This document shows positions 17,389 to 27,194 of a stretch of DNA of 64,000 nt, piece by piece. Under the pieces are notes generated by a model. The model did not search any database, was not told the DNA's origin, and saw nothing but the letters and a program-made list of their open reading frames with translations. The DNA is from DATARH01 sp963773625 (GTDB taxonomy: Bacteria; Pseudomonadota; Alphaproteobacteria; ATCC43930; CGMCC-115725), in the NCBI GenBank assembly GCA_963773625.1, contig CAVZCJ010000024.1, positions 46,531-110,530 on the forward strand, read 5' to 3'. The stretch's first letter is position 1; the number at the start of each line of letters is the position of its first letter. A program made the position numbers and the translations under genes.

Positions 17389-18917
17389 GCCGCGGCCAGA
17401 ATGACTGGGGCGAGGGCTATGTCACCGACGTGGCGTATACGCCGGGGTATTATCTTCATCAGTCTCCTTTGCACCTGCAGCTCGCCTGCCTCTTGGGTGG
17501 TGTCGCCGGTATCGACATCAACCCCGAGACGCCGCTTACATACCTTGAACTTGGCTGCGGTCTCGGCTTTGGCGCGCTGGTCCTCGCCGCGTCCAATCCG
17601 GCTTGGCGCGTCACCGGGATCGATTTTCACCCGGCGCACATCGCGATGGCGCGCGAACTCGCGGCGGAGGCGGGTATCGCCAACGCCAGTTTCATCGAAG
17701 CGGACCTCGCAACGCTGGCAAACGATCCGTTAGCTCATGACATCCCGCCGGCTGATGTCGCCACGATGCACGGTTTGTGGAGTTGGGTCGCCGATCCAGT
17801 TCGCGACGGCATCATTACCCTCCTCGGCAGCAAGGTCAGGCCCGGCGGCGTCGTTCAGGTGAGCTACAACTCGCTGCCGGGATGGCAAAGCGCATTGGGT
17901 CTGCAACGGGTCATGCGTGAGGCCGGCCAGCGCCTTGCGACGCGGAGCGACCTGCAGGCCACGAAGGGAGCCGAAATCGTGACCGCGCTCGCCGACGCGA
18001 AGGCGGTTCACCTGCAGGGGGGGTTTTTGAAGCGGCTGCTGGAGCATTTTGGCCCACGCGACAGCTCGTATCTGGCGCATGAATACATGACCGCAACCTG
18101 GCGGCCATGCTTTCACGCGGATGTCGTGGCCTCGCTTGCAGCGGCCAAGCTGAGTTGGGTTGCTTCGGCTCACCTTCTGGAGAATTTTCCATCCCTTGTG
18201 CTCGATGAGGAGGTACGCGGAATTGTCGAGCGCTTCGATGACGCGGTGATGCGAGAATTGATCAAGGATATGTGCATCAACCGATCGCTGCGGCAGGACG
18301 TCTTTGTTCGCGGTGCACGGCGGCTGAGCGACGCCGAGCGTGACACGGCGCTATCCGATGTCATGTTGGCGCTGCTCCGGTCACCGGAGAAGGTCGAGTG
18401 GACAGTCGACGTTCCAAGCGGGCAGGCCAACCTGGAGCGCACCTTCTTTGGCCCGATTGTCGAAAGGCTTGCACGGGGTCCGTGTCGGGTCGGCGACCTG
18501 ATGCACCTTCCGGGCTTGGAGAGACGGGGCAACCCGGCAGAAATTGTTGGCATGCTCGTCGGCAGCAACCAGGCGATGCGGGTGCTCGCGCCTGGAAACG
18601 AACCCGATCTGCGCGTGCGTCGATTGAACGCGGCGGCGGCGCGCCGGTTCGTTCGGCCGGATAATTTTAGCCGGGGTATGGCACTGGCAAGTTCGGGTTC
18701 AGGCGCGCCGCTTTCCTGCCCGATGCTCGATCTCTTTGTCGCCAGCCGTCTGCAGGAAAATCAGCCCTGCGATGCCGAGGCATGGGCCGGGGAACTCGGC
18801 GCCGGTCAGCCGGAGGCCGAGCGGCAACGCCTGCGGGAGTTCATCGACATGCTGGTGACGGAAAGGACGCCGGTGTGGCGCCATGTCGGAGTCCTGCCAC
18901 CGGCGTCGAGCGTGTGA
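17385..18917 (+). CDS. class I SAM-dependent methyltransferase with regulatory domain, coupled to tssG
   Basis: 510 residues. The SAM-binding motif I is YLELGCGLGFGALVLAAS (about residues 48-65), with GIDFHPAHIAMAREL as motif II and HGLWSWV/VRPGGVVQVSYNSLPGW as later motifs. The remaining roughly 270 residues resemble the methyltransferase-regulatory domain that follows the catalytic part in this family. Its start codon overlaps the tssG stop by four bases, placing it inside the core operon. The target is unknown; a T6SS subunit or neighbouring regulator is a reasonable guess from context only. Not one of the thirteen core T6SS components. Confidence 0.8.
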   Translation: MSRGQNDWGEGYVTDVAYTPGYYLHQSPLHLQLACLLGGVAGIDINPETPLTYLELGCGLGFGALVLAASNPAWRVTGIDFHPAHIAMARELAAEAGIANASFIEADLATLANDPLAHDIPPADVATMHGLWSWVADPVRDGIITLLGSKVRPGGVVQVSYNSLPGWQSALGLQRVMREAGQRLATRSDLQATKGAEIVTALADAKAVHLQGGFLKRLLEHFGPRDSSYLAHEYMTATWRPCFHADVVASLAAAKLSWVASAHLLENFPSLVLDEEVRGIVERFDDAVMRELIKDMCINRSLRQDVFVRGARRLSDAERDTALSDVMLALLRSPEKVEWTVDVPSGQANLERTFFGPIVERLARGPCRVGDLMHLPGLERRGNPAEIVGMLVGSNQAMRVLAPGNEPDLRVRRLNAAAARRFVRPDNFSRGMALASSGSGAPLSCPMLDLFVASRLQENQPCDAEAWAGELGAGQPEAERQRLREFIDMLVTERTPVWRHVGVLPPASSV

Positions 18918-19055
18918 CGCGGCAAGACCCGTGCTATAAATCAGGGGAACCCGCTAACCTTGCTTTGGGTGTGGCAGTGGTGACGCGGCGAGCTTGGCGC
19001 GCCACGACGACGGAAGGTGCTGTGAGCCTCACCATGTGCATCGCGAGTTTGCGCT

Positions 19056-20783
19056 ATGGATGAGCGGCGGCCATCGCGATTTCCGACACCGCCTCCCGAG
19101 GACAGGACGATCATTGGCAGTCGGCCGCGACCGTCTGTCCCTGGCCCCGGAACTGTGCTCGGGCATACCTACCGCATCGAAGCTCGTCTTGCTGGATCGA
19201 GCATGGGCGACACGTACCGCGCGCGTCATGTCGAGCTGGGCACCACCCACGCCGTCAAGATCATCCCGACGGCCGTCGCCAACAATTCGAACTTGATCGA
19301 GCTCCTTGTCGGCGAGGTGCGCAAGCTCAGCGGCATCCATGATGACGCGATCATCAACTACGAGGGGCTGCTGCGCGACGAGCAGGGTCTGCGCTTTCTC
19401 GTCATGGAGTACGTCGAGGGCGAGACGCTGCAGGCGATACTGGCGCGTCGCCGGCTCGAGCCAAGCGAGGTCCAGCGCCTGTTCGAGCGCTTAGGGCGGG
19501 GCCTCGCCGCGGTGCATGCGAGGGGCATCATTCACCGCAACATTTCTCCGGAAGACATCGTCCTGCCGGACGGTGACGTCAATCGCGCGAAGCTGATCGA
19601 CTTCGGGATCGCCCAGTCAATGGATCCGGGAGACGCGACGCTGATTGGCGTGGACTCCCTCGCCAAGCATGCCTATGCCGCGCCCGAGCAGCTCGGTCTG
19701 TTCGGCGGGAGCGTCAATTCCCGCTCCGATATCTACAGCCTTGGCCTCGTCCTCGCCGCGGCGGCGATTGGTTTCGGCAAGACGCTCGACATGGGCAGCA
19801 ATCCCGGAGCGATGATCGCCGCCCGCCAGCGTGTACCCGATCTCTCGGCGGTGCCTGCGCAACTGCGCCCGATCATTGCCCCGATGCTGGAGCCGCGGCC
19901 GGAAGCCCGCCCGCCGTCGCTGCAAGCAATTCTCGACGGTGGCAAAACGCCGCCCGGGCCCGCCCCCAAAGCGGAAGCTTCGCGTTGGGGCATCGTTGCC
20001 ATCGCGGTCGGCGCCGCCGCGGTTATCGCGCTGATCGTCGGGTTCGGCGCGGTGCGGTTCTGGACGCCACCGCCGTCGCGCGATGAAATCAAGGCGAATC
20101 TCGGCACCGTGACCGCCGGGTATCAGTGTGCGGCGTTGGATTTCGCGGTCGCGGCGGACCGCTCCACCCGCGTTTCCGGCCATGTCGCCAGCCAGGAAGA
20201 TCTCGACAAGCTCAATCGCGACGTCGCCGCGATCCGCGGCATCGGCCCGGTTAAGTTCGAGGTGGATTTGATGGAGCGACCGCACTGCGAGGTCGCCGCG
20301 GCGCTGGCGCCGCTCATCGGCCGGCAGCGGCTCGCTCCCAGCCTCGGCTTTGTCGCGAAAACAAATGAGGCGCACCTGGGCGATCGCCTGTCGCTCGATA
20401 TACGTGCCCCGGGGTTCGATGGTTATATCTATATCGATTACTTTGATCGCGGCGGCCAAGTTCTGCATCTATACCCGAACAACCGCGACTTCTTCAATCT
20501 CCGTCCGGAACGTAATCACTTCGTGGTCTTCAAGCCGCCGCTGACCAGTTGCTGGGCCTTCAACGGCAGTGTCGGGCAGGAATTGATCACCCTCATTGCC
20601 ACGACCAAGCCGCTGTTTCCGGCCCCGCGGCCGGAAATCGAGAGTATCGGCGATTACATTGCCAGTCTGTCGCCGATCATTCACGCTTTGCCTCAGGAAG
20701 ATGGCGCCGCAGCGATACTGCAGTTCAACCTTGGCGCTGCTGCTCCCTGGTCGACAGAGGCGACCGCTTGCCCGACCGGTTAA
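19056..20783 (+). CDS. PpkA-like Ser/Thr kinase homologue with altered catalytic loop (predicted pseudokinase) and periplasmic DUF4384-like domain
   Basis: 575 residues. The kinase fold spans about residues 38-290, one membrane segment covers residues 311-335 (WGIVAIAVGAAAVIALIVGF), then a BON-like stretch (VSGHVASQEDLDKLN) and a DUF4384-like domain (YIYIDYFDRGGQVLHLYPN). The beta3 Lys (K68), alpha-C Glu (E87) and DFG Asp (D182) are present. The catalytic loop reads HRNISPED, so the HRD aspartate is Asn162 (codon 19539-19541) and the metal-binding Asn is Asp167. The glycine loop is degraded (AGSSMG). The related kinase at 45191-46759 has normal HRDISPGN. Reduced or absent phosphotransfer is inferred. 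Candidate envelope sensor or decoy in T6SS threonine-phosphorylation control. Confidence 0.85.
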   Translation: MDERRPSRFPTPPPEDRTIIGSRPRPSVPGPGTVLGHTYRIEARLAGSSMGDTYRARHVELGTTHAVKIIPTAVANNSNLIELLVGEVRKLSGIHDDAIINYEGLLRDEQGLRFLVMEYVEGETLQAILARRRLEPSEVQRLFERLGRGLAAVHARGIIHRNISPEDIVLPDGDVNRAKLIDFGIAQSMDPGDATLIGVDSLAKHAYAAPEQLGLFGGSVNSRSDIYSLGLVLAAAAIGFGKTLDMGSNPGAMIAARQRVPDLSAVPAQLRPIIAPMLEPRPEARPPSLQAILDGGKTPPGPAPKAEASRWGIVAIAVGAAAVIALIVGFGAVRFWTPPPSRDEIKANLGTVTAGYQCAALDFAVAADRSTRVSGHVASQEDLDKLNRDVAAIRGIGPVKFEVDLMERPHCEVAAALAPLIGRQRLAPSLGFVAKTNEAHLGDRLSLDIRAPGFDGYIYIDYFDRGGQVLHLYPNNRDFFNLRPERNHFVVFKPPLTSCWAFNGSVGQELITLIATTKPLFPAPRPEIESIGDYIASLSPIIHALPQEDGAAAILQFNLGAAAPWSTEATACPTG

Positions 20784-20793
20784 TCTGGAGCGG

Positions 20794-22272
20794 ATGGTGA
20801 CGACGCCGATCGGCGCCCCGCTCTCGGGTGACCGCTTCACATGGATCCTGGCGGCCGTTTTGGCCTTGCTCCTGGCTTCAAGCCCGACCGTGGCCCGCGG
20901 CGACGTCGCGATGGGGCAGCAGGCTTTCGACAAGGGCGACTACGCACGCGCCATGTCGGAGTGGCAGAGCGCCGCCGACAAGGGGGATGCCGAGGGGCAG
21001 TTGGGGCTGGGCAAGCTCTATGAGTTCGGTCTGGGCGATTTGGCGCAGAATTACAAGCGCGCCGACTTCTGGTACCGCAAGGCAGCCGACCAAAACAATG
21101 CCGAAGCGCAATACCGGCTCGCGTTGATTTGGGCCGTTGGCGGTGATGATTTCCCGCCCGACCTTGGCCGAGGCCTACAAATGGCTTGTCCTCGCAAGCG
21201 AGAGCAAGGGCGTCTGGGGCACGCGCGCGACCGAGATCAAGCCGCAATTCGACCGGCTGGTCGGGCCGCCGACCAGGCCAAGGGAAAAAAGCTCGCGGCC
21301 GATTGGAAGGAGGAGCACGCGAAGCCCAGCGCGCCCAGCGTCACCGTGCAAGTCCCGCGGCCGGCCGCGCCGAGCCCCGGCGCCCTTGCCCCGGCGACCG
21401 GTATCTGCCGGATGGCCGTTCCCGAGGACTTCCTTGCCTGTGGCCTTTCCGTCTTTCCCCGGCGCACAGCCGCGCAGCGTTGGTCCCGCCGGTGCCCACC
21501 CGAATGACCTGAACGCGCCAAGCACCGCTTCGCCACCGCCTCCAGGGCCGACCGCTCCGCCGCCGGCTGCTCCAGCGCCCGAGCCCGGCACCGATCGATC
21601 AACTCAACAAGGCGCTGGCGCAGATCGATTGCGCTGCGCTCCGTTCGCGGCTGTCGCCGCAGGGCGTTCCGGCGGTTTCGGGCACTGTCCCCGACGAGCA
21701 GCAAAAGGCCCAGGTGGCCCAGCTTGTCGCGCGGCTCTTTCCCAATAGCCGGCCCGAGATAACTCTTGAGATGTAGCGCCGCCACTTTGCCGCTCGCTTA
21801 TCGCGCTCAACGCGATACGGCTCGCCGGACTGCTCACCGATGGCAATCTCGGCCTTCAACTCGCCAACGGAGCGACGCAACTGCACGAGGGCGACCTGAT
21901 CCAAGTTAGGTGCGCGGCGCCGGCTTATCCGGTCAATTTGCGGATCGATTATTTCTCGATCGGCGGCCAGGTCTTGCATTTATGGCCGAACAACGACGAG
22001 GAACGCGGTCAGCCCTGTCGCGGGCCAGACCCGCATTTTCGGTCAGCCTGGTGCGCATAAGGTATGGGCCGCCGGCGGTGCGCCGTTCGGCACTGAATTC
22101 ATCTCGGTGATCGCGACACCGGCGGCGCTCGATTTTGGTGCGGCGCGCCGTCCCGTCGAGCCAGCCGCGGACTATTTGCGCGATCTCCGGACCGCGCTCG
22201 GCCGGACCGCTGCGCTCCGCGAGCACGCCCAACATCGCCGCGGTGCTGATGGTTCACACCAGTGCCCATTGA
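20794..22272 (+). pseudogene. Sel1-repeat protein with BON-like/DUF4384-like C-terminus, broken by multiple frameshifts
   Basis: Starts MVTTPIGAPLSG with a signal segment (WILAAVLALLLASSPTVA), then Sel1-type repeats (GQQAFDKGDYARAMSEWQSA, AEGQLGLGKLYEFGLG, ADFWYRKAADQNNAEAQYRL). From about 21150 the reading must switch frames repeatedly: LAEAYKWLVLASE, a Pro/Ala-rich linker, SGTVPDEQQKAQVAQLVARL, then LRIDYFSIGGQVLHLWPNND, GGAPFGTEFISVIAT and VEPAADYLRDL, ending VLMVHTSAH at 22270-22272. The C-terminal module matches those of the two PpkA-like proteins. At least six single-base shifts are needed. Protein conservation across the breaks suggests consensus errors or very recent decay. Likely periplasmic. 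Confidence 0.7.
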
Positions 22273-22344
22273 CAATCGACCCCCGGTTGATCAGCTATCA
22301 GCGATCGATTTGATGTCGACTGCTTTTGTGAGGGACGGAAACTA

Positions 22345-22884
22345 GTGATTGGATCGCGCAGCTCCTCTTGGGCCCGGCTGCCGCGGCGGTCGCTCTGCGC
22401 CGCCGCCTGTTTGGGCCGATGAACGGGTTTCCGCAAACGCGCGCGGTCGATATCATTTCGTCACACACTGAATGAAAAATACAAAGGCTACTACTACTGG
22501 GACGGCAGTTACATTCATGCCGGCAGTCCAGCAATTCTCTTGGGTTTGCCGCGATTATCGGGCTGAATCAGTGGAAATGGCTCAATCCTTGGCTGATGGA
22601 CCTGCTGTTTCTCCTGCACTGGAAGTATCGCCAAGACGCCAATTACAAATATGGAGCGGCTATCGTACCCCGGAGACCAACGCGCAACTTGAAGGAGCGG
22701 CGCTAAATTCACAGCACATTCCGCGCAAACGCGCTGGACATCGTTATTCCGGACCTCGATGCGGATGCGATCGCCGGCAGTTTCAAACGTTACTCTCGGC
22801 GGCGTGAAGGCGGAGTTGGCATGTATCCCGGACGCGGCTTTACCCACATGGATTTCGGTCCGGCTCCGCAACTGGGTCGGCTGA
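22345..22884 (+). pseudogene. DUF882/M15-type peptidoglycan peptidase, frameshifted
   Basis: Piecing frames together gives an Arg-Arg-containing signal region (RLPRRSLCAAACLG), then TLNEKYKGYYYWDGSYI, FSWVCRDYRAESVEMAQSL, WSGYRTPETNAQLEGAALNS, QHI, NALDIVIPDLDADAIAGSF, GGVGMYPGRGFTHMDFGP and RLRNWVG. The SGYRTPxxN...SxH...D...GGVGxYP...H-D pattern is that of DUF882 (M15-like) murein endopeptidases, with zinc ligands in SQH, LDI and THMD. A GTG at 22345 with GGGACGGA upstream is the best start. At least four frame changes are needed. A T6SS needs wall remodelling, and M15/LAS-fold TagX does this in Acinetobacter; a similar role here is inference. Lower GC than its neighbours. Confidence 0.65.
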
Positions 22885-23056
22885 AGTCGCAGCGACGGTA
22901 AATCCCGGAATTCCATGATGTGCGCGACGGATCCTAGCCAGGCGGATTTGTTGAAATCGTCCTGGACAACTCCTTGGTTAGAAACCTATTTTTGCGCCGG
23001 TCGCGCGAGGTGTCTTCGGACTTGCCGGAGCGGTGCGCAATTACAGGAAGCAGCCA

Positions 23057-25704
23057 ATGGCCGCGATTGACCTGAAATCGCTGGTGGGTCGGCTGAACGA
23101 ACCTTGCCGTCGCGCGCTTGAGGCGGCCGCGGGGCTGACCCTGTCGCGCACGCACTACAACGTCGAGATCGAGCACTGGCTGTTGAAGCTGGTCGACATC
23201 ACCGACGGCGACATGGTGGCCATCTTGCGCCATTACGAGATCGACGAGGGGCGTTTCGGGCCGATCTCAATCGCTCGCTCGACCGCATGAAGACCGGCAA
23301 TTCGCGCGCGCCGAGCCTCGCCCCGGATATTGTCGAGCTGGTCAAGCAGCCTGGCTGATGGCGTCGCTCGAGCATCACCTTCCTCAGGTGCGCTCGGGCC
23401 ATTTGATCTGGGCGCTTCTTGCCGACGAGACGCTCGGGCGGCGCGCCCGCGAGGCGTCGGGCCAGTTGCTGCGGATCCCGCCCGACACGTTGAAGAGCGA
23501 TTTTGCCGCCGTGACCGGCGGTAGCAGCGAAGCGCAGTCTGCCGTCGCTGCCGATACGTCGGAACCTGGTTCCGCCAGCGATGGCGCGACCGTCTCGGCC
23601 AAGTCGGGTGCGCTGGATCAGTTCACGATCGATCTCACGGCGCAGGCGAGGGCGGGCAAGATCGACCCGATCCTCGGCCGCGACAGCGAAATCCGCCAGG
23701 TCATCGACATCCTGACGCGGCGCCGGCAGAACAACCCGATCCTCACCGGCGAGGCCGGGGTCGGCAAGACCGCGGTGGTCGAAGGCTTCGCGGTGCGCAT
23801 CGCCGACGGGCGACGTGCCGCCGGCGTTGCGCGATGTCTCCGTGCGCACGCTCGATCTCGGGCTGCTGCAGGCGGGCGCCGGCGTGAAGGGCGAGTTCGA
23901 GAACCGGCTTGAAATCGGTCATCGACGAGGTGAAGGCGTCAGCCCCAAGCCGATCATCCTGTTCATCGACGAGGCGCACACGCTGATCGGCGCCGGCGGC
24001 TCGGCCGGGCAGGGCGATGCGGCCAACCTGCTGAAGCCGGCGCTGGCGCGCGGCGAGCTGCGCACCATCGCCGCGACGACCTGGGCCGAATACAAGAAAT
24101 ATTTCGAGAAGGACGCCGCGCTGACCCGCCGCTTCCAGGTGGTCAAGGTCGAGGAGCCGGCGGAACCGGTGGCCATCGCCATGGTGCGCGGCCTGCGTCG
24201 ATACGCTGGAGAAGCCACCACAAGGTCCGCATCCTCGACGAGGCGGTCGGCGAGGCGGTGCGGCTGTCGGCGCGCTACATCCCGGGCCGCCAGCTGCCCG
24301 ACAAGGCGGTGTCAGCCTGATCGACACCGCCTGCGCCCGGGTGGCGATGAGCCAGGGCGCCATTCCGGCGGCAATCGAGGACCGGCAGCGCCGCATGGCT
24401 GCTGATCGACACCGAGGTGGCGATCCTCGATCGCGAAGCGGCGACCGGCTCGGATCACCACAAGCGGCGCGACGAACTGGTCGAGGAACGCGCGACGGCC
24501 GAGGCAGAGCTCGAAACGCTCGAAGAGCGCTGGGAGAAGGAAAAGGAGCTCGCGGCGAAGATCACCGCCGAGCGCGCGATCGATCGAGACGCCGGACAAT
24601 GGCGAGGACAAGGATGCCGCTCGCGCCGCGCCTCGCCGAAGTGACCGCGCCAGACTGCGCGAGGCTGCAGGGCGAACGGCCGCTGATCTTCCCGGTGGTC
24701 GACGCACAGGCGGTGGCCGAGGTCGTCGCGGGCTGGACCGGCATTCCGGCCGGCCGCATGCAGTCCAACGAAATCCGCACCGTGCTCAACCTGAAGGAGG
24801 CCATGGAAAAGCGCATCGTCGGCCAGCCGCACGCGCTGGACGCGGTCGCCAAGGCGATCCGCACGTCGCGCGCCGGGCTCACCGATCCGCGCAAGCCGAT
24901 CGGCGTGTTCCTGATGGTCGGCACGTCGGGTACGGCAAGACCGAGACGGCGCTGACCTGGCCGATCTGCTCTATGGCGGCGAGCAGAACATGACCGTCAT
25001 CAACATGAGCGAGTTCAAGGAAGAGCATAAGGTCAGCCTGCTGATGGGCAGCCCGCCCGGCTATGTCGGCTATGGCGAGGGCGGCGTGCTGACCGAGGCG
25101 GTGCGCCGGCGGCCCGTATTCGGTCATCCTGCTCGACGAGATGGAGAAGGCGCATCCCGGCGTGCAGGACATCTTCTTCCAGGTGTTCGACAAGGGCAAG
25201 ATGAAGGACGGCGAAGGTCGCGACATCGACTTCAAGAACACCGTCATCATCATGACGTCGAACGCCGGCACCGATCTGATCGAGAAGCTGTTCGCCGATC
25301 CGGAAACAGCCCCGGACGCGGCCGCGCTCGCCGAAGCGCTGATGCCGGAACTGATGAAGTCCTTCAAGCCGGCGTTCCTCGGCCGAGTGACGCTGGTGCC
25401 GTATTTCCCGCTGTCGGATGCCGTCATCCGGCAGATCGTGTCGCTGCAACTCGGACGAGTCAGCGCGCGCGTTCAAGAATCGTACGGCGCGTCGTTCGAG
25501 TACGACCCTGAACTGGTCGAAACGATCGCGGCGCGCTGTACAGAAACGTCATCGGGGGCTCGGAACATCGAAAAGATCATCTCAGGGACGCTTTTGCCCG
25601 AGCTTTCAGCAGAGGCATTGGCACGTCTCGGAGCAGGTCAGCAAATCAGCCGCGTCTCGGTCGGGCTTAGCTCGTCTGGCTCGTTGAGCTACGCGGTTGA
25701 ATGA
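23057..25704 (+). pseudogene. clpV: T6SS AAA+ unfoldase ClpV (TssH), at least a dozen single-base frameshifts
   Basis: All ClpV parts are recognisable: N-terminal sheath-binding domain (IDLKSLVGRLNEPCRRALEA), first Walker A (GEAGVGKTAVVEG), ILFIDEAHTLIGAGG, the coiled-coil middle domain (ERATAEAELETLEERWEKEK), VAGWTGIPAGRM, second ATPase with MVGTSG then GKTETAL, PPGYVGYGEGGVLTEAV and LLDEMEKAHPGVQDIFFQVF. The frame breaks at about 23.26, 23.35, 23.81, 23.92, 23.94, 24.20, 24.23, 24.31, 24.39, 24.59, 24.62-24.67, 24.93, 24.95 and 25.12 kb. Intact sequence on both sides of each break argues for consensus errors. ClpV recycles contracted sheath. If truly broken, the system would be badly impaired. 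Confidence 0.88.
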
Positions 25705-25736
25705 CTTAATCAACCCATCGGCAACAGGAGTTCACC

Positions 25737-26213
25737 ATGGCAATTTACATGAATTGGGACGGCGTACCCGGTGATGTAACGACCCAAGGTTTTGAGAAAT
25801 GGGTCGAACTCTCCAGCTTTCAGTGGGGTATCGGCCGCGGGGTCGGCTCGGCAATGAGCGGTCAGGCCTCACGCGAGTCCAGCATTCCGAGCGTGAGCGA
25901 AGTCGTCGTGACCAAAACCATGGATTCGTCCTCTCCAGGGTTGTGGACGGACTCGGTGGCCGGGCAGCTGAACACCACGGTCAAGATCGCCTTCACGACC
26001 ACGTCAAAAGGCGCTACCACCCAGTTCCTGCTCTATGAGCTGGAGAACACCGGGCTCAGCGGCTACTCGATTAGCAGTGGCGGCGACATGCCGAGCGAAT
26101 CGCTCAGCCTGAATTTCACCAAGGTCACGTGGACGTTTACCTCGCTGGATCCGGCTCTCGCTGGCAGCCCGAAATCCCAATTCTACGACCTGACCAAGGC
26201 GATATCCGGTTAA
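25737..26213 (+). CDS. hcp: T6SS tube protein Hcp (TssD)
   Basis: 158 residues, a complete Hcp1-family protein: MAIYMNWDGVPGDVT, KWVELSSFQWGIGRG, EVVVTKTMDSSSPGLW, KIAFTTTSKGATTQFLLYEL, MPSESLSLNFTKVTWTF. Forms the hexameric rings of the secreted inner tube. A strong GGAG lies seven bases before the ATG. It is 32 bases downstream of clpV, and a hairpin-plus-T terminator follows, so this ends the forward arm of the cluster. Confidence 0.95.
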   Translation: MAIYMNWDGVPGDVTTQGFEKWVELSSFQWGIGRGVGSAMSGQASRESSIPSVSEVVVTKTMDSSSPGLWTDSVAGQLNTTVKIAFTTTSKGATTQFLLYELENTGLSGYSISSGGDMPSESLSLNFTKVTWTFTSLDPALAGSPKSQFYDLTKAISG

Positions 26214-26230
26214 GGTAGATCGGAAGGAGG

Positions 26231-26281
26231 GAGCGGCGGTTACCACCACTGTTCGGATGGTGTGAGCCGCCGCTGCTTTTC
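26231..26281 (+). terminator. putative intrinsic terminator after hcp
   Basis: The stem AGCGGCGG (26232-26239) pairs with CCGCCGCT (26267-26274), the interior partly pairs again (ACCAC/GTGGT-like), and GCTTTTC follows. It lies 18 bases past the hcp stop. Confidence 0.6.
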
Positions 26282-26328
26282 TGCCTGTCGATGGCTAGAG
26301 CGCCATCCGCTGAGATTGAAACACGGTT

Positions 26329-26409
26329 CGTCACCCCCGCGGCAGCGTGGGGTCCAGGGTCCGCTGTTCCGTCGCTTGCCCTGGATTCCAGGCCTTCGCG
26401 GGAATGACG
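26329..26409. repeat. dispersed intergenic palindromic repeat
   Basis: An 81-base imperfect palindrome. The ends CGTCACCCCCGCG and CGCGGGAATGACG pair, as do TGGGGTCCAGGG and CCCTGGATTCCA inside. The half with CCCTGGATTCCAGG and CGCGGGAATGACG matches the intergenic repeat very common in alphaproteobacterial genomes, recognised from general familiarity. It sits between the convergent hcp and pppA genes. Confidence 0.6.
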
Positions 26410-26432
26410 ATTCAAATCGATCGGGTCATGCT

Positions 26433-27194
26433 TTAGGCAGAGAGAACGTCGACTACGACGGCGGTAATATTGTCGTCGGCTTGCCCTTCGAGGGCGGCGG
26501 TAATCATCTGCGATGCCAACGCTTCGTCGCCGCCCGACATCAGGCGGGTGATCTCGTGTTCGGCCAACGTCTTGGACACGCCGTCGCTGCATAGCAGGAA
26601 GCGATCGCCGCTGCGCAACCGATCGGTGATCTTGTCGAGATCGACGATCTCGCTTTGGGCGCCCAGCGCGCGCGTAATGACGTTGGCGCGCGGGTGATGT
26701 GTGGCCTCGAGAGGAGTGATCGCGCCGGCGTCGACCAACTCTTGAACGAAACTGTGATCGTGACTGACTTGGGTCAGTATGCCGCCACGCAAGAGATAGG
26801 CTCGCGAGTCTCCGGCCCATAAGCACGCATAGTGCTCGCCGCGCGCGATCAACACGACGACGGTGCTGGCGAGGATGTCGGTGCCGCCGCGCCGCATCGC
26901 TTCTTCTTGTAGTCGCTTGTGGGCGCGGTCCATGCGCAGGCGCACCTCGGACAACAGTTCGGCGCTGCCGAGCCCTGCGGGTACCGCGCGCAGCGCGTCG
27001 GCGACGATGGTCGAGGCGACATCGCCAGCCTGGTGCCCGCCTGCGCCGTCCGCCACCGCCCACAAGCCGAGGTCGGGCCGGTTGACGAAGCGATCCTCGT
27101 TATGGTCCCGCACCGCACCCGAATGGCTCGCCGCCGAGGAATAAAAGCGGCCGGCGGCCATCGCGCTGCGTTCGATCGGATCGACGGCGGTCAT
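26433..27194 (-). CDS. pppA: T6SS PP2C-family Ser/Thr phosphatase PppA
   Basis: 253 residues with the PP2C motifs in order: SGAVRDHNEDRF (metal and phosphate contact), LWAVADGAGGHQAGDVAS (metal Asp), CLWAGDSRAYLLRGG, FLLCSDGVSKTLAE and ADDNITAVVVDV. In T6SS threonine-phosphorylation pathways PppA removes the phosphate placed by PpkA on the FHA protein, resetting secretion. It overlaps tagF by ATGA and is the last gene of the reverse arm. Confidence 0.9.
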   Translation of the reverse strand: MTAVDPIERSAMAAGRFYSSAASHSGAVRDHNEDRFVNRPDLGLWAVADGAGGHQAGDVASTIVADALRAVPAGLGSAELLSEVRLRMDRAHKRLQEEAMRRGGTDILASTVVVLIARGEHYACLWAGDSRAYLLRGGILTQVSHDHSFVQELVDAGAITPLEATHHPRANVITRALGAQSEIVDLDKITDRLRSGDRFLLCSDGVSKTLAEHEITRLMSGGDEALASQMITAALEGQADDNITAVVVDVLSA

